DNA of 60,906 nt from IMG/VR virus record IMGVR_UViG_3300036766_000064, positions 1-60,906 of that record. The stretch is one strand, 5' to 3'. Origin of the DNA: a virus. Below are positions 48,218 through 54,550 of the stretch, piece after piece (positions within the stretch are counted from its first letter, which is position 1; each line of letters starts with the position of its first letter). The notes under the pieces are model-generated. The model did not search any database. It saw only the letters and a program-made list of their open reading frames with translations, and was not told where the DNA came from. Position numbers and translations under genes: made by a program.

Positions 48218-48758
48218 AACCCGCTGATTCCGCTGTGGGAGTCAAGTATATAATTCCCATTGTTTTGTCGATCAGCAGGATCAGCGCCTTGATTCTGGCG
48301 CTTGGCTTCAACTTCTTCCCGGGACGGCCTACCGGGTGTCGGGGAGCCTTGGAAACGACTGGCGCCCCCTTGGGCGGTCTAGGTTTTGGTGTTTTGGCCT
48401 TTTTCACCTGCTTCGCGGGCGGCACAAACTTGATTTCCTCGGGAAGCGGCTTGCGCAGCGGGACGGTCACGATGTCCGGTCCCTCCCATGGACAGGGCAA
48501 ATGTGGGGGAGTGCGTTGGTGGTCCAGCACCCGCCATTTGTTCGCCACCATGCCCCCAGCACTCTCCCGGTATTCCGTTTCCGCGGTCCCGTTGACAATC
48601 ACCCTGCAGCTGATCAGCGTTCCATTCGCGCAGTACGGAGCCAGGGCCGGGCCAATCGCTTTACCGGCAACCCCAAGCGCCTCGGCGATCTGCGAGGAGC
48701 GCATTGACCCATTCGCTTTGATAAGCGCAAGACAACGTTGGGCGATGGATTCAGTCAC
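48210..48758 (-). CDS. Winged-helix-like protein with basic tail (182 aa)
   Basis: A protein of 182 residues from GTG 48758, preceded by GGGGAGG; a longer ATG frame reads into the upstream gene. Residues about 5-60 (QRCLALIKANGSMRSSQIAEALGVAGKAIGPALAPYCANGTL) form a helix-turn-helix with a wing, as in MarR/ROK-type regulators. The rest is Pro/Lys-rich (KKAKTPKPRPPKGAP, GRPGKKLKP), probably binding DNA without fixed structure. It may regulate the operon or act in replication. Confidence 0.65.
   Translation of the reverse strand: MTESIAQRCLALIKANGSMRSSQIAEALGVAGKAIGPALAPYCANGTLISCRVIVNGTAETEYRESAGGMVANKWRVLDHQRTPPHLPCPWEGPDIVTVPLRKPLPEEIKFVPPAKQVKKAKTPKPRPPKGAPVVSKAPRHPVGRPGKKLKPSARIKALILLIDKTMGIIYLTPTAESAGYE
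48239..48258 (-). repeat. Imperfect inverted repeat flanking the adenine methyltransferase, right arm
   Basis: Minus-strand GGGAATTATATACTTGACTC, 18 of 20 identical to the left arm. It lies inside the last codons of the winged-helix-like gene (48210-48758), 22 bases upstream of the methyltransferase start. Next to both arms on the plus strand stands CCCATTGTTTTG. Confidence 0.6.
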
Positions 48759-49011
48759 CAAGCCTCCCCTGCATGTACGCAATCCGTTTCTTCCCCTTGC
48801 GTATTTCAACGCGCACCAGGTCGGATACGTTCATCGGTTTGCCGAGGAGTACGCCACCCTCTTTAACGTAACTTGGACGAAGATCAGCGCCGAATGCGTC
48901 ACGCATCGCGGATACGAAAGCTGCGCAGAGGGGGGCGACGGCGTGATTTGTTGACGCCAGTGTTTTACGTTTCGCGCGAGCAGAATCGATGCGATCGGTA
49001 AGGGATTTCAC
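48751..49011 (-). CDS. Hypothetical protein (86 aa)
   Basis: A protein of 86 residues from GTG 49011, which overlaps the previous stop (GTGA) with GAGG before it. N-terminal basic helix (KSLTDRIDSARAKRKTL), then strands (RPSYVKEGGVLLGKPMNVSDLVRVEIRKGKKRIAYMQGRL). No family recognised. Between the O-like and winged-helix genes. Confidence 0.55.
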   Translation of the reverse strand: MKSLTDRIDSARAKRKTLASTNHAVAPLCAAFVSAMRDAFGADLRPSYVKEGGVLLGKPMNVSDLVRVEIRKGKKRIAYMQGRLGD

Positions 49012-49406
49012 GATGCCTCCCGCAATTTGCACTCGCCGCGCTTGATCGCATCCAAATGATCGTAACAGGCATTACCGTGACCGGTGGCTTTGGCGCCCAT
49101 CACAACATCATTCCCACACCCAGGCCAAACACAGGACAATTTTGGAGGTTCCACCGGATCAACCTCTAACTCATCATTCCATTGTTCAGCCCGTAACCAA
49201 GTTGCCGGGTGCGGTATGTAATTTCCCCCATCCTCATAGTTGAAATGTCTGAGGTGCGCCGGCATCGACGCAAGAATTTTCTGGTGTTCGGACGCCGGGA
49301 TTTTTGACCATGCTTTCATAGCGTCGATTTTCTTTACCCTCCGCGGATAAATTTTCCACCACGCCCCAAAGGAATTATCCATATTTCCTTTTAATTTATT
49401 TGACAT
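49008..49406 (-). CDS. Replication O/DnaT-like helicase loader fragment (132 aa)
   Basis: A protein of 132 residues. FGAWWKIYPRRVKKIDAMKAWSKI (13-36), then YIPHPATWLRAEQWNDEL (63-80) is the motif found at the C-terminus of phage replication O and DnaT-like proteins, which recruit the host replicative helicase. A C-terminal Cys/His part (CVWPGCGN, HGNACYDHL) may bind zinc. The usual N-terminal winged-helix origin-binding part is missing here; it might be supplied by the genes nearby. Directly upstream lies the structured gap 49407-49785. Confidence 0.7.
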   Translation of the reverse strand: MSNKLKGNMDNSFGAWWKIYPRRVKKIDAMKAWSKIPASEHQKILASMPAHLRHFNYEDGGNYIPHPATWLRAEQWNDELEVDPVEPPKLSCVWPGCGNDVVMGAKATGHGNACYDHLDAIKRGECKLREAS

Positions 49407-49429
49407 TTGCTATGCTTTTCAAGTTATGC

Positions 49430-49780
49430 CTTGAGCGGTGGGCGCACCTAGCCATCCCGACTAGGATACGCCTTCAGCCATGCCCTTGATGGAGCCTGAC
49501 ACCCGGAAGCCTTTTCGTCTCAGGCGCTTCCTTCGCCACCTTTTCCGGTATCTCAGACTATCCCACAGTACCGGCTATCCCGTATCCCTGCCGCTGAGTC
49601 CGCGACAAATACGCGGCTGTTTCCGTTTCGCCAATAGAAAAAGCCCTAGGGAGGCGGGCGGACTGGATACAGTTATGAGCAACTGTGCGAGAGACTTCCC
49701 CGCTTCCGGCCCGCTTTCCTAGGGCTTCTATTCTCATGGCTGTATCCAAACAGCACTTACCATTTTCCCCCTTTTTTAAC
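49430..49780 (+). ncRNA. Candidate large structured RNA (or replication origin) with H-type pseudoknot
   Basis: The only gene-free stretch over 300 bases. Complementary pairs in order: TCAAG/CTTGA; GGCG..CCTAG/CTAGG..CGCC (49441-49472); GCCTGA/TCAGGC alternating with GGAAGC/GCTTCC; CCGGTA/TACCGG; CCGCG/CGCGG. Then comes a long stem, 49633-49659 with 49709-49732 (AATAG, AAGCCCTAGG, GCGGGC and partners, 21 bp). Its loop bases 49664-49679 pair with 49733-49748 (16 bp, two of them G-U on the plus strand only). The two stems abut with no gap, as in a coaxial pseudoknot. TTGACA at 49400-49405 could be a -35; a T-run follows at about 49772. The G-U pairs favour a plus-strand transcript. Alternative: iteron origin. 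Confidence 0.5.
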
Positions 49781-49785
49781 CATTG

Positions 49786-50118
49786 TCAAGCCCTTTCCCA
49801 AACTCGACCCGGCGAACAATGACGATTCGGTGAATTACGCCACCCCACGAATCGAATAATCCCGAGTTTCGCGGCCTTCATGAACACGGGTCCGAAAGCC
49901 TTGGGATTGTCTGGCTGGATCAACCCGTACTCTCTCGACGCAGCGACAAGCTCCTCGGCGATAAATGGGGCACTGTGGTGCATCGCGTAGAGCCGAACGT
50001 ACTCGACGGCTACCCCGGTCCAGCCAGGTGTATCGCGCTCGGTTTTAGCCTGTACGCGGGCTATACCGAGGTCGCGTTCTACGATGGCATCGAAGTTCAA
50101 GGTGGCTTGTTCGCTCAT
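49786..50118 (-). CDS. Hypothetical early protein, winged-helix-like (110 aa)
   Basis: A protein of 110 residues. The segment WTGVAVEYVRLYAMHHSAPFIAEELVAASREYGLIQPDNPKAFGPVFMKAAKLGIIRFVGW reads as a small winged helix (start helix, recognition helix GPVFMKAAKLG, wing). Proteins of this kind occur next to phage replication genes and may bind the origin. One-base overlap with the repressor-like gene (TAATG). Confidence 0.6.
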   Translation of the reverse strand: MSEQATLNFDAIVERDLGIARVQAKTERDTPGWTGVAVEYVRLYAMHHSAPFIAEELVAASREYGLIQPDNPKAFGPVFMKAAKLGIIRFVGWRNSPNRHCSPGRVWERA

Positions 50119-50348
50119 TACGCAGTGCGTTCCGTAGCAATGGCGCGGGCGAACATTTCAGGGAAAAACTCAGAGCACGGGATACCAATCTCGCGCTCGA
50201 TCACTACAGCGAGATCCGGCGTGACCTTACGATTCCCATTCTCGATGCTGCGCAACGTCGATTCGGCAATGCCGAGGCGGAGCGCGAGATCCTTGGGTGG
50301 AATATCGTGAGTTGTGCGGTAGGAGCGAATTCTTTGGCGAGCATGCAT
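50118..50348 (-). CDS. Cro/CI-like HTH repressor (76 aa)
   Basis: A protein of 76 residues, MHARQRIRSYRTTHDIPPKDLALRLGIAESTLRSIENGNRKVTPDLAVVIEREIGIP..., an Xre-family helix-turn-helix (helix 2 PKDLALRLG, recognition helix ESTLRSIEN) without a dimerisation domain, so Cro-size. I chose ATG 50348 because the next ATG upstream (50357) lies within the -10 of the promoter; transcription would begin about at the start codon. It most likely binds the repeats in 50361-50437 and decides between the two transcription blocks. Confidence 0.8.
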   Translation of the reverse strand: MHARQRIRSYRTTHDIPPKDLALRLGIAESTLRSIENGNRKVTPDLAVVIEREIGIPCSEFFPEMFARAIATERTA

Positions 50349-50355
50349 AATACGC

Positions 50356-50385
50356 ATTGTATTGTCATATACAATCAGTTGTCAA
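50356..50385 (-). promoter_or_regulatory. Promoter for the minus-strand block
   Basis: Minus-strand TTGACA (50380-50385), 18-base spacer, TACAAT (50356-50361). Perfect -35 and 5 of 6 in the -10. The start point would be at about 50349, so the repressor mRNA would be leaderless or nearly so. Confidence 0.75.
50361..50375. promoter_or_regulatory. Operator-like palindrome
   Basis: ATTGT, five bases, ACAAT: a perfect pair of half-sites within the spacer of the minus-strand promoter. It is a fitting operator for the 76-residue HTH protein. An outer inverted repeat, TGTCAATACCC (50380-50390) and GGGTATTGACA (50427-50437), contains the two -35 boxes. Confidence 0.55.
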
Positions 50386-50431
50386 TACCCCGCGTATCAG
50401 ACGGGATTTCGACCAACCAACACAATGGGTA

Positions 50432-50460
50432 TTGACATGTACCGATTCTGGTAGTATCGT
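50432..50460 (+). promoter_or_regulatory. Promoter for the plus-strand block
   Basis: TTGACA (50432-50437), 17-base spacer, TATCGT (50455-50460; 4 of 6). It would transcribe the early operon from 50501 onward. Its -35 is the mirror image of the minus-strand -35, in the 11-base inverted repeat. Confidence 0.7.
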
Positions 50461-50500
50461 TATCCCATCGCCCCACATTTCGGGGCACCGGAGTGACGGC

Positions 50501-50737
50501 ATGACCATCGGCAACGTCCTCAGCATCGTCCTCGGCATCGCCGGCGTCTCTGGCGCATTGATGATTCAGGCGACGTACGAGAAGGGGATTGCTCAAAGCC
50601 GGGCGTTGCCAACGTGCCGCGCGCCGCAGGTGGATGGTGAAGTAACGGTGATCACGATCACGGTGCGCGAGAAAGTTCTCGTGTTCGAGTGCGCCGAGGC
50701 GACCGTTAGGCCAACAAAAAAACGCAAGGGAGGATAG
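50501..50737 (+). CDS. Small membrane-anchored early protein (78 aa)
   Basis: A protein of 78 residues starting MTIGNVLSIVLGIAGVSGALMIQATYE: one N-terminal hydrophobic segment, then a soluble part with VDGEVTVITITVREKVLVFECAEA and a basic tail KKRKGG. First gene of the plus-strand block, GGAG seven bases before ATG. No family recognised; early membrane proteins often serve superinfection exclusion, which is a guess. Confidence 0.6.
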   Translation: MTIGNVLSIVLGIAGVSGALMIQATYEKGIAQSRALPTCRAPQVDGEVTVITITVREKVLVFECAEATVRPTKKRKGG

Positions 50738-50741
50738 AGCC

Positions 50742-50957
50742 ATGCAATCGTTCCGCGAAAAAATATTTTTTGCATTCGGCCTGCACCGGAATACCGGGCG
50801 CACAACGCCGGTGTCCCTGCAGGCGCATCGTGTCGTAGTGCTGCCGTTTGTTCGCACCCGCGGCGTACAACGTCCCGCTTCGTTCAAGATCGGCTTCGAA
50901 AACCGCGACGGCTTGCTCTACATCAAGCCGCTGGCTGCGCAGCCGAGGACCGCATGA
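50742..50957 (+). CDS. Hypothetical early protein (71 aa)
   Basis: A basic protein of 71 residues (MQSFREKIFFAFGLHRNTGRTTPVSLQAHRVVVLPFVRTRGVQ...). The middle alternates strands. No family recognised. The next gene begins within its last codons (ATG 50954). Confidence 0.5.
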   Translation: MQSFREKIFFAFGLHRNTGRTTPVSLQAHRVVVLPFVRTRGVQRPASFKIGFENRDGLLYIKPLAAQPRTA

Positions 50958-51106
50958 ACAAATTCCGCGCATGGATTGCCCGCACATTTGGCGAACCGCC
51001 GAAGGTAGACCGCCGCATCACCAAGAACGGGAAGCGCGTTCTGGTCGTGCGCAAGGATGATTCCGTGAGGATGCCGCGCGTTGTCCGAGTGAAAGCGCCG
51101 TCGTGA
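50954..51106 (+). CDS. Very basic early protein (50 aa)
   Basis: A short frame of 51 codons from ATG 50954, MNKFRAWIARTFGEPPKVDRRITKNGKRVLVVRKDD..., with many Arg and Lys. It overlaps both neighbours by four bases (ATGA, GTGA), which argues it is translated. Role unknown; charge suggests nucleic-acid contact. Confidence 0.5.
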   Translation: MNKFRAWIARTFGEPPKVDRRITKNGKRVLVVRKDDSVRMPRVVRVKAPS

Positions 51107-51372
51107 ATCGACCGGCCTACAACACGAAAGCAGGAAAGGCGTTGGCATTGGTTCAGCAGGGTTTCGTAATCGAACACGACATACCAATCCCACCGGTAGG
51201 TTTGCGCGATGGCAGCGTGGCAAGCACGTTTCGAAAAATGTCGGTCGGTGACTCGGTTGTGATGCCGAACACCAGGCGCAGCTGCATCGCCAGTGTTTCA
51301 AAACTGTGCAACATCAAGGTTACGGCGCGGAGGATCGACAAGAATTCATTTCGCGTTTGGCGCGTGGCGTAG
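51103..51372 (+). CDS. Phage protein with VGDSV motif (89 aa)
   Basis: A protein of 89 residues from GTG 51103 (GTGA overlap). DIPIPPVGLRD...FRKMSVGDSVVMPNTRR...ITARRIDKNSFRVWRVA has the IPIPP / M.VGDS / RVWR layout of a frequent small phage family (DUF7303-like, tentative). The family looks like a small beta-alpha fold, with no function known. Confidence 0.6.
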   Translation: MNRPAYNTKAGKALALVQQGFVIEHDIPIPPVGLRDGSVASTFRKMSVGDSVVMPNTRRSCIASVSKLCNIKVTARRIDKNSFRVWRVA

Positions 51373-51462
51373 GAAGCCTGCAATCCCTACAGGTGGAAAT
51401 CGGAAACCCTTAGCCCGGAGGTAGGTCGGAAAGACGGTCAAACAATCAACCAAGGAGCAACG

Positions 51463-51804
51463 ATGGAAACGAAACAACTGATTCTGCGCCAAGGCGATGT
51501 TCTGCTGATCGAAGTCGCTTCGATTCCGGAACACTGTAAGCCGGTCAAAAACGAGGGAGAAAGGTGCATTCTCGCGTACGGCGAAGTCACCGGCCATGCA
51601 CATGTTATTCCGGCCAGGTCGGTGCAGCAATTCTGCGATAAGCCGGTGTTCAGTGCCGATGCGGAACGCTACATCCAAATGCTGAATGACGATGCGCTCA
51701 CGCATGAAGAGCATACGGCGCATCCGCTGCCTTCCGGCAAGATGTTTCGCGTGGCAATCCAAAACGAATATTTCCCGCTAGAACTCCGGCGCGTGGCGGA
51801 CTGA
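51463..51804 (+). CDS. Conserved protein paired with DUF6745 (113 aa)
   Basis: A protein of 113 residues: LRQGDVLLIEVASIP (8-22), ILAYGEVTGHAHVI (36-49), ALTHEEHTAHPLPSGKMFRVAIQNEYFPLELRRV (78-111). This RQGDVLL...GEVTGHAH...LTHEEH...PG..V..Q.EY.P pattern is a family I have seen in both phages and bacteria, often next to DUF6745 genes as here. Its conserved His and Glu suggest a metal-binding cupin-like site, which is inference. The 90-base gap upstream shows only a ribosome site. Confidence 0.65.
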   Translation: METKQLILRQGDVLLIEVASIPEHCKPVKNEGERCILAYGEVTGHAHVIPARSVQQFCDKPVFSADAERYIQMLNDDALTHEEHTAHPLPSGKMFRVAIQNEYFPLELRRVAD

Positions 51805-51805
51805 C

Positions 51806-53398
51806 ATGAGCAAAATTGTTCGCACACCATCAAAGGTACTCGGTGGTATAACTGCTGCCGAGCAAGTGCTGCTAAAAGCGCATTCCGCGAAATGGATTGA
51901 CAACGCCATATCAACGGCGCCTGTCGTTCCCAATAGATTGACGGAGGCTATTCAATCTCTATACAAAGCGGTCGGACTGAACCGCCCGCGCGTTGTAATT
52001 GTAGCGAGTCCGTTGGTAATGGCATTTGCCGGAGGATTCGCTGCGGCAATCTGGTGGGCCAGAAAGAACGGTGGGAAATTGAATACGTACGACGCAACGC
52101 GCGACGCAACGTACGCCGCAACGGACGACGCAACGTACGCCGCAACGTACGCCGCAACGCGCGACGCAACGTACGCCGCAACGCACGTCGCAACGGACGA
52201 CGCAACGCGCGTTGCAACGCACGCCGCAACGGACGACGCAACGCGCGACGCAACGCACGCCGCAACGCACGTCGCAACGCGCGTTGCAACGGACGACGCA
52301 ACGCGCGACGCAACGCGCGACGCAACGGACGACGCAACGCGCGACGCAACGCGCGACGCAACGCACGTCGCAACGCGCGACGCAACGTACGCCGCAACGT
52401 ACGACGCAACGCACGTCGCAACGCGCGCCGCAACGTACGCCGCAACGGACGACGCAACGCACGACGCAACGTACGACGCAACGCACGTCGCAACGCGCGT
52501 TGCAACGGACGACGCAACGCGCGACGCAACGCGCGACGCAACGGACGACGCAACGCGCGACGCAACGGACGACGCAACGCGCGTTGCAACGCACGCCGCA
52601 ACGGACGAATACATTTTTTCTTTAATCGCCAAACAACTCGGGGCGGAATTTGGTGTTTCTCCTGCATTTATGCTTCAGTGCGCGCAATCATGGTATCGCA
52701 TGTATCAAGGGGGGAATATGTGGTCAGCGTGGGACTCGTATATCACAGCATTCCGTGATGTGCTTGGCCTAGTATTACCACAACACGAGAAATACAAAGC
52801 GTGGGAGGCATGTTCGGTCGAGGGTGGGTTCCGAATCATGCACGAGGAGTTTTGTATCGTGTGTGATCGCCCCGAGATACTGTTGAAAGACGATCAGAAC
52901 AGGCCACACTCTGCGGTCGGGCCATCGCACCGCTGGCGGGATGGATGGTCACTGTATTATTTTCACGGCGTCAAGGTTCCTGAGTTGATAATCGAACATC
53001 CAGAACAGATTACGATTGTCATGATCGAAACCGAATCGAACGCCGAGGTCCGTCGCGTGATGATGAAGCGTTACGGGTATGAGCGGTACATGGCCGATTG
53101 TGGGGCAAAGGTGATCGAGGAATGTCCTGCCGACTATTCAGCCGTCGGTTTGCGCACGGCGCGTTTGCTCTACAAGGAAGTGAAGGACGACGAACCGATC
53201 TGCTACGTCGATATGCTGAATTCGACGCCAGAGCCTGATGGTTCGGTCAAGCGTTATATGATCCGTGTCGATCCGAATGCGTATGGCGGCGCAGCGTCAA
53301 AATCGCTACTGGCTGGCATGGCGTCAACGTGGCGCGATGGGAAGGGTGGTATGCTGTTCGAGCGCCCGCAGGACTATCAGCCCGTGATCGAGACTTAG
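51806..53398 (+). CDS. DUF6745 protein with 43 tetrapeptide repeats (530 aa)
   Basis: A protein of 530 residues. Residues 1-94 are helical with a hydrophobic part VVIVASPLVMAFAGGFAAAIWW. Residues 95-266 are 43 consecutive units X-(D/A/V)-A-T with X = R, Y, D or H. The rest (about 270-530) is the DUF6745 domain: PHSAVGPSHRWRDGWSLYYFHGVKVPELIIEHPEQ, SNAEVRRVMMKRYG, NSTPEPDGSVKRYMIRV. In bacterial relatives a helical repeat region also precedes this domain. Function unknown; repeats may form a rod or an interaction surface. Starts one base after the partner gene's stop. Confidence 0.8.
   Translation: MSKIVRTPSKVLGGITAAEQVLLKAHSAKWIDNAISTAPVVPNRLTEAIQSLYKAVGLNRPRVVIVASPLVMAFAGGFAAAIWWARKNGGKLNTYDATRDATYAATDDATYAATYAATRDATYAATHVATDDATRVATHAATDDATRDATHAATHVATRVATDDATRDATRDATDDATRDATRDATHVATRDATYAATYDATHVATRAATYAATDDATHDATYDATHVATRVATDDATRDATRDATDDATRDATDDATRVATHAATDEYIFSLIAKQLGAEFGVSPAFMLQCAQSWYRMYQGGNMWSAWDSYITAFRDVLGLVLPQHEKYKAWEACSVEGGFRIMHEEFCIVCDRPEILLKDDQNRPHSAVGPSHRWRDGWSLYYFHGVKVPELIIEHPEQITIVMIETESNAEVRRVMMKRYGYERYMADCGAKVIEECPADYSAVGLRTARLLYKEVKDDEPICYVDMLNSTPEPDGSVKRYMIRVDPNAYGGAASKSLLAGMASTWRDGKGGMLFERPQDYQPVIET
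52088..52603 (+). repeat. 43 tandem 12-base repeats
   Basis: Units of form NRC-GNY-GCA-ACG: the second half GCAACG is constant and only the first two codons vary (CGC, TAC, GAC or CAC, then GAC, GCC, GTC or GTT). R-V units always use GTT and H-V units always GTC. A seven-unit block (52268-52351) recurs exactly at 52484-52567. With no stop possible in most frames, five other frames are also open; these are shadows. Confidence 0.95.
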
Positions 53399-53406
53399 GA
53401 GTCACT

Positions 53407-53754
53407 ATGCACCCTTCCGGATCTTTTGTGCGTGACGCCCAAGCCGAGTACGACAGTATGGCGAGTATCGGCGAACTGATCGACCGCTACTGTGAGGATC
53501 ACGTATCCTTGGTGCTAGTCGATGGTGGAGCGTTGCGAGAATTATCCGCCGAATACGAACCCGACTTCTGGAACGAGCTCGCGGTTGTATTCTCGCTGAT
53601 CGACAAAGCAATCGCCGGTGAGCGCCGCGAACAGAAATTATTGTTCGGCATGGTCAACAGCATCCGGGATCGGTTCGCTGCGGCTGCACGAGTGGACTAC
53701 ACGCCCACCGCAACGAGCGCCGCCCATGAAGCGCAAGGGGCTGACCGTGAATGA
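53407..53754 (+). CDS. Hypothetical early protein (115 aa)
   Basis: A protein of 115 residues from ATG 53407, eight bases after the DUF6745 stop. Mostly helical (DAQAEYDSMASIGELIDRYCEDHVSLVLVDGGALRELSAEYEPDFWNELAVVFSLIDKAIAGERREQ). No family recognised. A longer frame would begin inside the DUF6745 gene and is rejected. Confidence 0.6.
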   Translation: MHPSGSFVRDAQAEYDSMASIGELIDRYCEDHVSLVLVDGGALRELSAEYEPDFWNELAVVFSLIDKAIAGERREQKLLFGMVNSIRDRFAAAARVDYTPTATSAAHEAQGADRE

Positions 53755-53908
53755 CGGGGGTATTCAGTGGTACGCCCAACAAGGCCAGTGGGAGGAATAC
53801 CAAGAATGGCTTGCTGACCCCAAAGCGCAAGCCGAATACCGGGAATATCTGACTCAACACGAAACCAACCAGGAGAATAGAAATGAGCCGTCACGCATCT
53901 GGAAGTGA
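53726..53908 (+). CDS. Hypothetical acidic protein (60 aa)
   Basis: A protein of up to 60 residues (MKRKGLTVNDGGIQWYAQQGQWEEYQEWLADPKAQAEYREYLTQHE...). The start may be ATG 53726 or a GTG a few codons later near the previous stop; the sequence does not decide. Rich in Glu, Gln, Tyr and Trp and probably helical. It overlaps the next gene by 26 bases. Confidence 0.5.
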   Translation: MKRKGLTVNDGGIQWYAQQGQWEEYQEWLADPKAQAEYREYLTQHETNQENRNEPSRIWK

Positions 53909-54530
53909 TTTCAAACAACCCCCTACCGGCACCCATATCGCACGGTGCATCCGGCTGGTGGACCTCGGGACGCAGCATTCCGAGTACATGGGCGAACCCA
54001 CGTCAAACCCGCAAGTTCTGGTGACGTGGGAATTACCCGGAGAACAAATGGAGGATGGTAAGCCATTCACCATTTCCAAGTTCTACAACATATACCTGTC
54101 GTCCAAAGCGACGTTGCGCAAGGACCTCGAAGGTTGGCGCGGCCGATCCTTCACCGCGGAGGAACTGAAAAAGTTTGACCTGCAGAACGTCTTGGGAAAA
54201 CCCTGCATGTTGAACGCCGTCGAAAACGACAAACAGAAAACGATTGTCGCCAGTGTGTCGGGACTCCCGAAGGGAATCACTTGCCCGCCGGCGATCAACG
54301 CGCTTTCCGCCTTCTGGCTGGACGAGTGGGACGAACAGAAATATTCGGCGTTGCCCGAGGGGCTGCAAAAGCTGATCGCTAAATCCGACGAGTTCAAGGC
54401 GATGCACGCACCCGTCAAATCCGGCAATGGGTTCGACGACATGGAAGATGATGGGCCCGGAAGCCAGCAGTTTGAGCAGACCAGGAAGCAAGAGGCAGAC
54501 GCCGACATTCCTTTTAGGCGCGCGGCCTAG
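53883..54530 (+). CDS. NGO0469-family phage replication initiation protein (215 aa)
   Basis: A protein of 215 residues. PTGTHIARCIRLVDLGTQHSEY, VLVTWELPGEQMEDGKPFTISKFYNIYLSSKATLRKDLEGWRGRSFTAEELKKFDLQNVLGKPCMLNAV and an acidic C-terminal tail (NGFDDMEDDGPG) match the family called phage replication initiation protein NGO0469. The fold is likely OB-like with a single-stranded DNA-binding face and an acidic tail as in SSB proteins. Good ribosome site AGGAG before ATG. It probably supports early DNA synthesis. Confidence 0.8.
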   Translation: MSRHASGSDFKQPPTGTHIARCIRLVDLGTQHSEYMGEPTSNPQVLVTWELPGEQMEDGKPFTISKFYNIYLSSKATLRKDLEGWRGRSFTAEELKKFDLQNVLGKPCMLNAVENDKQKTIVASVSGLPKGITCPPAINALSAFWLDEWDEQKYSALPEGLQKLIAKSDEFKAMHAPVKSGNGFDDMEDDGPGSQQFEQTRKQEADADIPFRRAA

Positions 54531-54550
54531 GATAACCGCGACAACAACCT

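Noticed and set aside
49453-49749. Small proteins in the gap 49407-49785 (80 residues plus strand, 63 residues minus strand)
   Set aside because: Neither has a plausible ribosome site, coupling to neighbours, or protein-like composition, and the stretch is dominated by inverted repeats.
52088-52603. CRISPR array
   Set aside because: Units are 12 bases and contiguous with no unique spacers, in frame with a gene. It is a coding tandem repeat.
52088-52603. Variable region of a diversity-generating retroelement
   Set aside because: Variation is not adenine-specific, there is no template repeat outside the gene and no reverse transcriptase in the window.
51948-52758. Several other long open frames across the 12-base repeats on both strands (Arg/Ala-rich or Cys/Val-rich products)
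   Set aside because: They exist only because the repeat unit lacks stops in these frames. Only the frame from 51806 continues into a recognisable domain and has a proper start.
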